A DNA stretch of 64,000 nucleotides from Cannabis sativa (Eukaryota > Streptophyta > Magnoliopsida > Rosales > Cannabaceae). The stretch covers positions 42,098,396 to 42,162,395 of the forward strand of contig NC_083603.1 of assembly GCF_029168945.1 (NCBI RefSeq), written 5' to 3'. Position numbers and translations under genes: made by a program. The notes under the pieces were generated by a model. The model saw only the letters and a program-made list of their open reading frames with translations, did no database searches and was not told the DNA's origin. This document shows, one piece after another, positions 11,364 to 21,862 of the stretch. Position 1 is the first letter of the stretch. The number at the start of each line of letters is the position of its first letter.

Positions 11364-11930
11364 ATATTAAAAAAAACTTAATTCAAGACTCGGACCCTAA
11401 ACCGGACCCGGACTAGACTCGCTCGAGATCCAAACCTAAACTTGCTTAAGATTCAAACCCGAACCTGAACCTGAACCCGAGACCTAAACCTGGGTTCCGG
11501 ACCCAAACCCAGACCTGGAGCCAGGACCATACCCGAACCTGGACTCGAACCCAAACTTGGACTTGGGACTTGGTTCAGGGTCCTAACCCGAGACCCGAAC
11601 CCAGGATCGAACTCAGACTCGAGACTCGAACCCGGACCTAGATCCAGGACTCGGGACCCACACCCAAACCCAAACCAAGAGCCAGGACCCGGACTCAGAC
11701 TCGCACCCAAACACGGGACCCGAGACCCGAACTCGAGACTCGAACCCAAATTTGGGACCTACACTCGTGACCCGAACCGGACCCAGGACATAGACCCAAT
11801 CCTGGACCCGACCCGTAGTTGGTGTTGGGGTCGAATTTACTGAAAATATATTATAACTTTACACAATCTATTAATACAAGTCAATACCAAACATAGTGTT
11901 ATATCAAAAAATACTAATATAAAATTGAAT
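11364..11930 (+). mobile_element. MITE-like element with internal GC-rich ~6-bp array, copy 1 (right part)
   Basis: Bases about 11385-11820 are a degenerate array of roughly 6-bp period built from words like GACCCG, AACCTG and GAACCC. After it comes GTTGGTGTTGGGGTCGAATT and then ACACAATCTATTAATACAAG. The same two flanking blocks occur, inverted, at 35380-35450, and the first also at 43738. The left half of this copy is missing, presumably displaced beyond the window by the Tat insertion at 11363. There is no credible protein: the 98-residue minus frame is a product of the repeat. Confidence 0.65.
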
Positions 11931-12128
11931 ATATATATATATAATTCTAAGTAGATATAAAATTAAAATTAAAAAAAATGGATTGGATCAGATCTGATCC
12001 GAATAAGTTAGGTTGGATTTGATTTAATTTGAGTATCTAATCTAGCGTGCCAGAGAGTGACAAATTCTTACATGATCTAGATCAGATCCAACTCGATCCA
12101 TTTACACTCCTAAGTGTAGATATATCTA
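11931..12128. other. AT-rich spacer, no gene
   Basis: Low-complexity AT-rich DNA with a GATCAGATC-rich patch near 11980-12110; nothing coding is seen. Confidence 0.6.
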
Positions 12129-12455
12129 GAGCTATTAGTTGAATTGTGCTTTAACTTGATTATGTTTAACTTTTATTATGAGATTTTGTAAAAGGTACTC
12201 TTAGTGTTTAATACTCTCATCGGTGTCATACTGCTATTAGTGTAATTAAGCATCGAGTCCTATATATCTTAAGAAAATAATTTTTACAGAATATTGATAA
12301 CCAATCGTGAAACGATACCTATAAAATGTATTGGACACCACTAGTGCCTAATAGTAATGTTCTATTGGACTTTTATTATATGATATTCTTTCAAGAGAAT
12401 CAAAGTGCTAGAGTTATTAGTTGAATTGTGCTTAGACCTGATTATGTTCAACTTT
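12129..12455. mobile_element. MITE-like sequence flanked by 45-bp direct repeats
   Basis: A block beginning GAGCTATTAGTTGAATTGTG (12129-12173) recurs nearly unchanged at 12411-12455. Between them lies sequence of the dispersed family also seen at 52437-52790, sharing GGTGTCATACTGCTATTAG-type and TCTTAAGAAAATAA-type words. It may be a MITE with its surroundings duplicated; the exact ends are unclear. Confidence 0.5.
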
Positions 12456-12572
12456 AAACTAGTCTAATAACAATAACACTAATCTTTCAAGAAAAAAAAA
12501 ATAACAATAATGACAATTTTGGTTAGTTTTCAACATTGTGATATCATGTATATATATATTAGATTAATATTA

Positions 12573-12943
12573 GGGTAAATATTATTTTGGACTATTTGTT
12601 TTGTAAAAATTATCAATTGCATCTTCTGTTTTAAGAAAAAATAAAATAGACCCTGTATTTTCTAAAATGGTACAAATATGATCCTGAATTGAGTTTTTAT
12701 CAAAATAAAATTTAATTATAATACGATCTAAAAGTGTTATGACAAAATTATTTATATTTTTTTGTATCTGTTCGTATTAGGAATTATCTTCAAGTTGGTT
12801 ATATTAAAAAAAATTGTCAAAAATTAAGCTCAGGGTCCTATTTTTACCATTTTGGAAAATATAGGGTCCATTTTGTCATTTAACAAAATACAGAGTCCAA
12901 TCAGTAACTTTTGTAAAACACAGAGTCCAAATGGTATTTACCC
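12573..12943. mobile_element. Mutator-type MITE, 371 bp, with 9-bp target duplication
   Basis: The ends are inverted repeats starting GGGTAAATA and closing TATTTACCC, and the arms stay complementary over much of the element, with words such as AGGGTCCATTTTGTCATTT. It is flanked by a perfect 9-bp duplication TTAATATTA (12564-12572 and 12944-12952), the length left by Mutator-like transposases. It has no coding capacity. Confidence 0.88.
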
Positions 12944-13146
12944 TTAATATTAGTGTGTAATAATGTGTATATATTTATTTTTTATTTTAATTAATATATA
13001 TTTTTAATTATAGAATTAATTTTTTTTTATATTATTCAATAAACTACATTATTTTTATTAAAAAAAATTTAAGTACTATTTATAAAAAAAATATATAATA
13101 ATATTAAAAAAATTAGTATTGATGTTGTTGTTGATGGTGTTGTTGT
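12944..13146. other. AT-rich spacer, no gene
   Basis: Long A and T runs and a short GTTGTTGTT tract near 13122-13148; nothing else is seen. Confidence 0.6.
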
Positions 13147-13850
13147 TTTTTTTAAAATAAATAATATAATTTATTAATAGCAATCAATTAAAATGATAGC
13201 CTGCAATTCAATCGGGACATCTTCTCGTTAAAGACACGATTAAGATTAAAATTAGAAAAACGAACTAAATAATAAGTCGCTTAACTCCCAGATCATTTGA
13301 TAAAAAACTAAAATAAAATCTGATGAAAAAGATTACAACATCACAATTAACTTTAAGAACACTTATATTTTGTTTCATCCACCGCTCAGAAGATACAACA
13401 GTAGAAACTGTTGTAGCAGGCTCATTCAATCTCGTAGCTTGAGCACTCAACTATTGTGTAAGGCATGTAACTGCACTACTAACAACCCCTTCGGTAGCAG
13501 AAAAAAATATTATTTTCAACCACTAATAACAATTTGATGGCGAGCCATCAAAAAATAAAGAAGAACCAACAATAAAATAAAACAAAACTATGTCACACAT
13601 ACAAGATTAAAATACTCAAAACTATGTCATAGAGACAAGACGAAAAATGCTTAAAACTATGTCACAGAGACAAGACTAAACACTCAAAACCAGTCACAGA
13701 GACAAGACTAATCGCAATAGCAAAAATCGAATTGTAGCAGCAAAATACAATCCCGACCAAGCCACACCTAAGCCCAAGGAAGGTTAGCGGGCCTGGCCAG
13801 AAAAAAGACAACCTCCAATAGTTATAAATTTTAGGAACGAGAAACCCTAA
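13147..13850 (-). mobile_element. LINE-derived retroposon with internally deleted RNase H, copy A (about 700 bp)
   Basis: On the minus strand it starts TTAGGGTTTC (ending at 13850) and ends in a poly-A run (poly-T at 13147-13154). In order it holds: a leader; four imperfect units of about 34 bp built on GTCTTGTCTCTGTGACATAG (13590-13720); ERWMKQNISVLKVNCDVVI, the start of a LINE-type RNase H domain (about 13330-13390); and then, without the middle of that domain, FLSNDLGVKRL-type sequence from its C-terminal side. Copy B at 53597-54287 has the same order and the same ends. The shared boundaries argue for a mobile unit rather than a random 5' truncation. Confidence 0.7.
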
Positions 13851-14308
13851 ATTTTGTCCTTTCTAAATATAAAATAATTATTAAACATGAAGAAAAAAAT
13901 GTTCTATAATTTTTTTCTTCTCTTTATTAATTATAGGGATAGATCCAAAAAATTTATTAATTATAATTTTAATTTAATCATAATATTTTTTTTTTTTTAA
14001 ATATCATATATTTTTTTAAAAAAAAAAAATAATAATAGAGAGATTTTTTTTTTGGTAAGTAAAGACATCACAATAATAGTTAAAGAAAATGTTTTCTCTA
14101 TTTTATGGTTTACAATGAAAACAATGAAAAATATATTTTTTTTAGATATGTGCTATGAGTTTAAATTTAAATTACAATATTAAAAAAAATTATGTTATAT
14201 AGTTATATTTAATATAAGATCAAAAATAAAAGAGGCATGTTTAATAATTTTAATTTTAATAAAAAATAACACAAACTCTTATATAGCCACACTTAATATA
14301 ATATCTAA
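13851..14308. other. AT-rich spacer, no gene
   Basis: Runs of A and T with scattered short frames; no coding signal. Confidence 0.6.
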
Positions 14309-14505
14309 GGGTAAATACCATTTTGGATCTTGTGTTTTGCAAAAGTTACCGATTAGACCTTGTGTTTTGTTAAATGACAAAATAATTAATTCAGGGTCCT
14401 ATTTGTACTATTTTAGAAAATATAAGGTCTATTTTGTCATTTAACAAAACAAAGAGTCTAATTGATAACTTTTGCAAAACACAGGGTCCAAAATAGTATT
14501 TACCC
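14309..14505. mobile_element. Mutator-type MITE, 197 bp, second copy of the 12573 family
   Basis: The ends GGGTAAATACC / GTATTTACCC and internal words (TTTTGTCATTTAACAAAA, AGGGTCC) match the copy at 12573-12943. Flanks are AATATCTAA (14300-14308) and CATATCTAA (14506-14514), a 9-bp duplication with one mismatch. It is a shorter, more compact foldback than the first copy. Confidence 0.85.
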
Positions 14506-15313
14506 CATATCTAAATATAAAGAGAACATCCATGCTCCATTGATTTTCATTCGAAATTACTCCTAGTATAAATTTGGGGTGAAGAGACTTCAATTATTAT
14601 TTGTCATTATTATTTTACTAGGTTTGGTTATTTGTTTTTGGGGTGTTTGGGCTTTTAATTTAATGATAAGTTAATCTACGTTGTTTTTTAGTATAATTGA
14701 ATAATTTTGGCAATCTTAAGAGAGTATATGGCAGTTCACATTCACATTAGTATTGGCATGTTTTCTCAATCTCTAATTTATTAAACTGCTAACATGGTTA
14801 CTCATAGCCTTGTTAGAGTATTTTTTTTTTTTTTTTTTTTCAAATTAAGTGTTTAATAGTAAAAATATTCTTGTTGAGGTACGATCTTATTTTTTTTTTT
14901 AACTGATTTGGTAGATTAATAAAATTTTTACATTTATTTTCCAAAAAAAAAAAATAGAGATTTACCACTAATTTGGTTTGATGGGGTGGAGTGCTAAGTA
15001 AAGTAAATGATATATTGTTTGTCAGTGAACAAGTAAATGATATTTTTTTGAATGTAAAGGAAGTAAATAATATTAATTTCTCTGTATTTCATTCTTTGCA
15101 TGTTCATAAAGTAACATTTACACCACTTAGACTAGTATATAATTTACTCAACAAATCTATAACAAACAATTTCACAGTTTTTACTCTTGAAACTATTGCT
15201 ATATACTCTCTTCTTGCTTCTCATTTGGGAAGGAAACCATCAAAACTTCCCAACTAAATGAAATGAACAAAGTTACTCATCAAGTTCCAACCTTTTTCAG
15301 TAATTCAAATCAC
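14506..15313. other. Spacer downstream of the BTB gene
   Basis: AT-rich with a poly-T run at 14821-14840 and an A run near 14943. It holds the 3' flank of the minus-strand BTB gene. The 88-residue plus frame at 14991-15257 shows no recognisable domain and I do not call it. Confidence 0.6.
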
Positions 15314-18300
15314 CTAATTAATATGTCCCTCTTGAGAATATTGAACAGAAGCAGAACGTATCATATCAATAAGGAACTCATCAAGATCATCAAGTTCACC
15401 AGAATCATATAGTTGCCGAAAGAAAGGAGCCACACACGTAGCTGCGAGCTCAGCCAACTTCCACAGTGATAAACTGGCTGCGGTTTGGATTATTTTAATA
15501 GGTAGTTCTCTCGATGAATCAAGACGAGACACAATCACGTTTGAACAGGCTTCCTGAGCAATCTCTAAAAACCAAAACTCGGCAAGCCAACAAAGTTCAA
15601 CATATGGTTCTAGCTCATATAGCTTCTCTTTAGTACTCATGTTCTCCCATATGCATCCAGATGGAGGATTTGGAATCTCATCAGTGTAGAACCAGGCTAC
15701 TAATTTAACCAGTGCTTCCCAGCTAATTGGAACCTTAATAGTTTGTGAGTGGCTGCAACCAAAGATTAAAACGGCAAGTTTAGATAATCAGAGAGAAAAA
15801 GAAGATGTTAGCAAGTTTTAATTTTACAAGTACATCTTTAAATACTATTACCTCTCCTGCATTCCTGAGTTAAACAAAGCACGCAGATATTCACAACTTG
15901 TCGATAATATAACTTTATGAACATGCATATGTGGCACCGAAACAGGGCAAATATCACAACTCCAGCTTTGCAATTCAGTTGATTTAGCTTCCAATATGAT
16001 ATCCCTTAAACCAGAAAATACATGATTACTACTATTAGTTTCATAAGTTTATAAAACATCTTTATGTTGAAGCTGAAAAGACAACGAAAATTCAAGTGCA
16101 AATTCCTTGAGGAGAAACATACGAAAAATGATGTCCAAGTGAGCCAAGACCAAGAGAAAGATTAGAAGCCGGGAATGGAGTGCCCCATCTTGGAATTTTC
16201 CTACAAAGCATTTGTAGCAGATGCTGGAGCTTACAGCCTTTAGAAATTCTTTTCAACTTCGTCAATAGTTCTTCATCTGTTTCTAAATATCCCAAATATA
16301 CAAAGTCCAACAACTTCAACAATGCTTGGAGATCAACGTGCGCAGATAATCTTACTTCTTTCTTGAGATCATCTCCCAAAGGGCATGGTACTGAAGAGTT
16401 AGCTATTTTGTCTCTTTGATGGAGCTCTTGAAAAGGTAATAGAGATGGGCATCTGACAGCAAGAATAACACCATGAACACTCAAACATTCTCCACTTGCA
16501 AGCACGAGTTTTATATCTGCATGATAGTTCTCACCAAGTGCTTTGCCAATTCTTTTTCCCAATTTATTTGGAAAACCGTACAATCCAAAAGAACTAAGAA
16601 CATAAGAAGCAAACCACCGAACACCAGAACTATATGTGTCAATAAAGACCTCGTGAAGATTGTTTAGCAGTTCAGTAACACTATACTTCATACTACCGCA
16701 AGATATTTCTTGGTTATTTACTGCATATCCAGAATGCTTTATCAACTCAGCTAACCCCCACAAACTATAAAGCATAATATGGTCTTTGCCTCCCCAGTCT
16801 TCTGAAGAAACATAGCAACAAGCCTTCTCAAGAAATGCATTATGCAAATAAGGACCAAAGTTAACCCTTTCTAAATCAATACTTTTGCTTAAGCACCACC
16901 TTGTGAAACCTAGCAGTATATTCATCCCTGAAAATTCAAGAACCCATTGTCGAGACTCTGGCAAACCAATATAACATACCAAAGCCATTAAGTAAATGGT
17001 GATCTGTAGTCTATCGAAATTGTTCCTGGATGATACATACTCTAGGGTAGATAGCAAATGTTTCAAAATGTCTTTGCCATTTGGCCTTAGTATTTCTGAT
17101 AGTCTGAATGTTGCCTTTATTGCAATATATTTGCAGGGAGAGTTAATCATCATCAAAACAGCCTGCGTTGCTGATTCACTTCGTACGATATCAGCTGTAA
17201 CACTTTGACATAATCTGTGTCGTTTCTCAATTGCATCCACAAAAGCCAAGCTGCCATAATATAAAGATAAATAAGCAATTATGACAGTAAAAAGAAAGCA
17301 ATACCAACAAAATTTAAGAATAAGACAATACCATGAACATGTAATGAGTACATCAATGTAAAGATTATTTCCATTTATCTCGGGATTAAAGCCTTCCTCA
17401 CAGTATATGGCAAGCCATCCTAGAATATTCCATATATAATTCCTCAAAACAAGATTATAAGAAGAGCTAAGACCCTCCTGTGCAATAGATATCTCCTCTT
17501 CCATTGTCAAACAACTTTGATGCAGCTTGTTGTGAGAATTTTCTAGGAGAAGACCAATGAGGACTTTGTCGATCCCATGTTCCCAAAAATAGATATGATG
17601 CTTCCCTCCCCAACGTGTTATTAGAGCCAAGAGACATGCCTCTTGTACCAAAGATATCCGTTCAACAGCAACCTTTCCTGATTTCTTGCTCCACTTGCTC
17701 ATTTCAGAAAGTATGGCTTGAATAATAGGTTCACAACACAGGCTCATCATTTTGAAAAATCTCTGTTCATTTATCTGAGCAAAAACATTGTAAGTTCACT
17801 TAATACATTGAGACAACTTTGAATTGATCGTACTGGAATCACTTTGAAGAGAGCAATGTACTGTAATTACAGCTAAGCATTGGGCAAGCTTGAATGCTTC
17901 CATACGAACAGATTGGGGTTGTGACATGTTCATGCATTGCACCATCATTTTCAAGAGGGTTTCTCCATTTTCCAGAAGCTTCAATGCCCCACTACCACAT
18001 AAAGCTGGTAAAGATAAGAAAGAAAACATAAAACTCCATTCATTCAAACCTGATAAATTTCTTTTGGCAACAACTTTGATAATTAAGAAAAAAAGAAAAA
18101 GAACATATCGATACCTATGGAAGAAAGTAACTTCAAAACTTCCACTTTATCACAAAAATCTGGCTTTACAAGAATGTCAAGTAAGGTTCTCATAAGATTA
18201 GCATCACTCCATACAAGAAATCTAGATGGAGGCCATCTCTGTAGTATTGTACTTAACAGCAAAGCCATCTGCTGGAACTTTTCAAAAGGCAATGTACCTC

Positions 18301-19111
18301 TAGAGAAAGATCGAATATTACAAATTACATGTTGTACACTTTCTCTTTTCTTGAGAACATCCCAAACCGCCTTTTCATTCTTAATACTCAGATTCGAGAG
18401 AACATGATTTAGCGCATTGGCACATGACGTAGCAACGTCTGTTTGATGGTAAGATAACAAGGATGACAAAGGACTAACAAGATCTAACACATAAGACTGT
18501 AGAACTGAGTAAGGTAAAATGCTAACCAATTTCAAGGTCACATTTGTTGTCATGCTCAATATAGCCATGTTTTTACATTCAAGAATCCATACCAATGCTT
18601 CAACCACATCACCAATAGAATCCTAAAAAAAAATGAAATTGTTTCAGAACAATCTTTAATCCTTAATACAACAATTTTAGTACTAAGTCATACCTTAATA
18701 AGTGGCTGGTGAAAAGAATCTTTAGAAATAGAATCAAGAAAAGCCACAATAGAGCGAATGACATGTCGTTGTATCTCAATATCAGCACACTGCCATTTAG
18801 TTCCATACCTAAAACAAGATAAGCTTGTTAAGTAAGTACAAAACTACACCATTTCCAAATTAAACATATGGGTTATTGGGGCATGAATAAGATAAGGGTA
18901 TTAGGGTATTGCCGTATTGGGGTTCTTGCAAATGAAGAATTCAGCAATAATAATAAGAAATTGGGGATTAAATAAAATAAAAATTGAAACTTTGTAATGA
19001 AAAGAGTGACCTGGTTCCAAGGTTGAGAGCTTGGTGGAGACGATGATAAAGGGTGCGAGTGTGGTCGCTGAGGGTGCGTGTGGTGTCTGCGCCGCGTTTG
19101 GAAGATCCCAT
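15314..19111 (-). CDS. ARM-repeat/BTB-POZ domain protein (At1g04390-like), 8 exons
   Basis: Exons by splice signals and frame: 19011-19111, 18694-18808, 18115-18622, 17871-18004, 17332-17774, 16123-17250, 15852-16004, 15314-15752. They total 3021 nt, 1006 residues. The start MGSSKRGADTTRTLSDHTRT is the first ATG. Residues 1 to about 660 are helical, armadillo-like sequence. A first BTB/POZ domain begins near residue 678 (ADIKLVLASGECLSVHGVIL). A second begins near 827 (CPVSVPHMHVHKVILSTSCE), followed by a BACK-like helical tail. The order and length resemble the Arabidopsis BTB/POZ protein At1g04390. BTB proteins commonly act as cullin-3 ubiquitin-ligase adaptors; that role is inferred from family. 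The exon 4/5 junction is the least certain: reading on past 17871 hits TGA at 17796-17798, while GTAATT to CTCAG splicing (17870-17775) keeps frame and joins LAQCLA to INEQRFF. Confidence 0.9.
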
Positions 19112-19245
19112 TTTCTTGTATGTTTTCGGTTGAATCAATTATCAAACTCCAAATTTAGCGGCAAGGAAAACACAACCGCCATTGACAGTTTCTCAGCTAA
19201 ATCTCTCTTCTCCCTTTCTCTCGCTCGCTCCTAATGAATCTCAAT

Positions 19246-19271
19246 CACGTGAGCTTAGTTCCTGTCACGTG
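19246..19271 (-). promoter_or_regulatory. Two G-boxes upstream of the BTB gene
   Basis: CACGTG occurs at 19246-19251 and 19266-19271, exactly 20 bp apart, about 135-160 bp upstream of the BTB gene ATG. G-boxes bind bZIP and bHLH factors in light, ABA and clock responses; the role here is inference. Confidence 0.55.
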
Positions 19272-19754
19272 CAAGATTTTTTTTTTTTTTTTTTTAAAAT
19301 AAGTCCATTATTTTTGTCTCTCTCTCTTTTTTTTTTTTTAATTTTTTTTTTTTTAGATTATTTCAAAAGTACATACAAATTAGTAGGGTTGTTCCCAGTG
19401 CAGGTAGTGCAGTTTGACTTTTTTTTTTTTTTAAACCAACTCTACATGTAGTTTTTCCAATTTCTTAAACTAAACCCGCACTACAAAACTAAAAAACCGC
19501 AGAAACCAAACTACAAAAAATGATGCGGTGCAGTTTTTAGGGTTTGAGCTATCACCAAATAACTAAAAGGTATTTACATAAATATGAGAAAAATAAAGAT
19601 AGTTTACATAAATATGATAAGAAAAATAATAGGAAAAAATATTGGTATTTAAAATAAAAATTTAGCATATATGAGATATGCAACTTTGAATTACCATCAA
19701 AAATATTAAAATTCCCCTCATTTTTTTTAAAAAATAAAACGAATAAAATTACAG
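19272..19754. other. Upstream spacer with T-rich tracts
   Basis: Long T runs (19278-19295, 19328-19355, 19420-19432), then AT-rich DNA with the words AGTGCAG and CCGCACTAC repeated loosely. No gene is seen. Confidence 0.55.
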
Positions 19755-21050
19755 TGATCGCCGGAATTATCACTCAGTCTGAAAAGTCACTGGAATTTGC
19801 TGTCAGTGCCGAAAAAGTCTCCAGAGTATTGTCGGTGTCAGAAAAGTTGTTGAAATTGCTACCGGCACCGAAAAAGTCATCGTAATTAGTATTATCACTG
19901 GAAGTCAATTTCAAGGTCAAACCATTATCATACTGAATTCACTTCTAGAAACTTATAAGAAAGTGAAAACAATAATAAAGTATGGAAGAATTCTATCACT
20001 CTTGATGAGGGTACATCCGCCATGAAATCCAAAGACTTGGAGATGAAAACAAAAAGAAATTGTGGCTCTAATAGGGAATTGAATCTAAGTGGAGGACCTA
20101 TATAAAGAAAGCCTTAGCATGGTAAAGGGAGGAGTCAAAACCATAGTCACAAAACAGAGGTCCAAACAAAGGCCACAATAACAACAAAGGGAAATCTAAT
20201 TCTAAAGGGCTACAAGACGCAGAAGGATGCTTTAACTGTGAGAAGCCTAGACATTTCGAGAAAAACGGTTATATCTTAAATAAGAATAAAAAAAACAAGT
20301 TCAATGGACAAAGAGATAATATTGATGACTGGATGATAGTAACTATTTTTTTTTTAATATAGGCATATTTTTTTGTACTGTTTCTCATTTAGCTTTTCAT
20401 TTAATTATTTTAAGTAATTATTATTTATTTATTTTTATATGTAACTAGTTTCCTTGTGTTTAGATTTTAATTAGCTAAAATCATATCTAGTTCTTATGAA
20501 GGTAAGTCATTTCTTAAGAATTTATATACAGTATTTTTGTTAAGTAATTGGTTTTTGTGCTTTAATTTTCTTATGATTGTTTTAGTTGTATTATTAGGCT
20601 TTTATTTCAATTTTTTAGCTACTTGTATTTAGAAAGTAGTTTCGTGTTTAATTGTTAGTTTTGTTATTTTACGTAATTGGTATTTAAGTTTCAATTTTTG
20701 ATTTGGGTATTTCATAAGTAATTGGTTTTTATGTGTTAATTTGTAATTTAGTTGTTTTATATTAATGGTTTATTTGTGTTAGATTTTTCAATTATATAAT
20801 AAACATAATTAGTTTCTCTATGTCATATTTTAATATCCAACTTTAGTGATGCCTCTAACGTCTAATTCCAATGATTTTTCGATGACGATGAAAACTCTAA
20901 CGACTTTTCCAATTGCAGTATCAACTCTGATTACTTTTTTTTGGTGACAATAAGAACTCTAACAACTTTTTCAATGACAAAGGTATATCATTGGTGATTT
21001 CTTTGGCAGCGAAGCCAACTCTAACAACTTTTCGATGGTAATGACTACTC
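19755..21050. repeat. Two degenerate ~40-bp repeat arrays in opposite orientation around a copia gag relic
   Basis: At 19755-19900 the plus strand has units like GAAAAAGTCATCGTAATT and GAAAAGTTGTTGAAATTG. At 20845-21050 similar units occur on the minus strand (GAAAAGTTGTTAGAGTTG, GAAAAGTCGTTAGAGTTT). They flank the gag relic at 19905-20340. This may be one old element with inverted ends; the similarity is visible but weak. Confidence 0.4.
19905..20340 (+). pseudogene. Ty1/copia gag relic with zinc knuckle
   Basis: The plus strand holds LNSLLETYKKVKTIIKYG-like sequence and then a CCHC-type knuckle, CFNCEKPRHFEKNGY, in which the last Cys is replaced by Gly. Frames are broken several times and no LTR or pol is attached. 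It fits an old, isolated fragment of a copia gag. Confidence 0.65.
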
Positions 21051-21286
21051 TGCATAATTATTTTTAAAAAGTTTATTCATGATATTTTATTGAATTTTTA
21101 TTTTTTGAACATTTTATTTTCTTTAATAAAATAACCATATTTTATGTCATTACATTTTTCTAGTGTTAATTTTTCTTAAGTTTTTATGAAAATAATTAGA
21201 TCTAAGATGAGCCCATTCCACACTAACACCACGTACACCAAGCCATATGTTGATGTTGATGGTCAAAGAAACTTGAGAAATACTAA

Positions 21287-21616
21287 GAGCATGTTTGGTA
21301 TTGTTTTATATTTTTTGTTTTTAAAAAATTGTTTTTTGAAATGAGATCAAAAAAATAATTTTTGAAGTTTTTAAAAATAAGTTATGTTTGGTTAGTGTTT
21401 TTTAAAAACAATAGTGAACTGGTTTTTAAAACAGAAAACAACATTTTGTTGTTTTCAAAATTCTTATTTTTTGTAACTTTGTTTTCTGAAAACTGTTTTA
21501 AAAAACAAGGTCAAACAAGCCAAATTGTTTTTAAAAAACAATTTTCTGTTTTTAAAAAATAATTTTCTGTTTTTAAAAACAAAAAACAGTTTTTAGTTAT
21601 AATGCCAAACATGCAC
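21287..21616. mobile_element. Tourist-like (PIF/Harbinger) MITE, 330 bp
   Basis: Terminal inverted repeats GAGCATGTTTGGTATT and GTGCATGTTTGGCATT bound an AT-rich foldback. A TAA target duplication flanks it (21284-21286, 21617-21619), the usual Harbinger signature. The inner part is built from TTTTTAAAAAC-type words, so the short frames inside are artefacts. Confidence 0.75.
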
Positions 21617-21862
21617 TAAGTAGTGCCTAATATCCTTGTGAAGTGTAATATCAATGTAACTTAAAATTGAATTTCACTTATTTTATTTTAATAAATATCA
21701 TAAAAATTTACTAACATGTTATAGGGAGACGAAAACCTAAAATGAAGGTCCTCAGTGATCACTGGTTATTCTCTCCCTCATAGACTCATTTAAAATGGAC
21801 AAATTCTTCATAGAATTTTTGCTAGCTACACAAAAGATTTTGAAAAGGTAAAACTCTTCAAA

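Noticed and set aside
11453..11749. A 98-residue Gly/Ser/Pro-rich protein on the minus strand
   Set aside because: The frame follows a degenerate hexanucleotide array; composition is explained by the repeat and there is no start context or homologue.
13590..13720. A CRISPR-like array of ~34-bp units
   Set aside because: The units are imperfect tandem repeats without unique spacers, inside a plant retroposon; CRISPR does not occur in plant nuclear DNA.
14991..15257. An 88-residue plus-strand protein downstream of the BTB gene
   Set aside because: No domain, AT-rich composition, no support beyond an open frame.
16092..17750. The 552-residue open frame as a single-exon gene
   Set aside because: It reads through an 81-nt in-frame intron (17251-17331) with good splice signals and past a donor at 16122; it is part of the eight-exon BTB gene.
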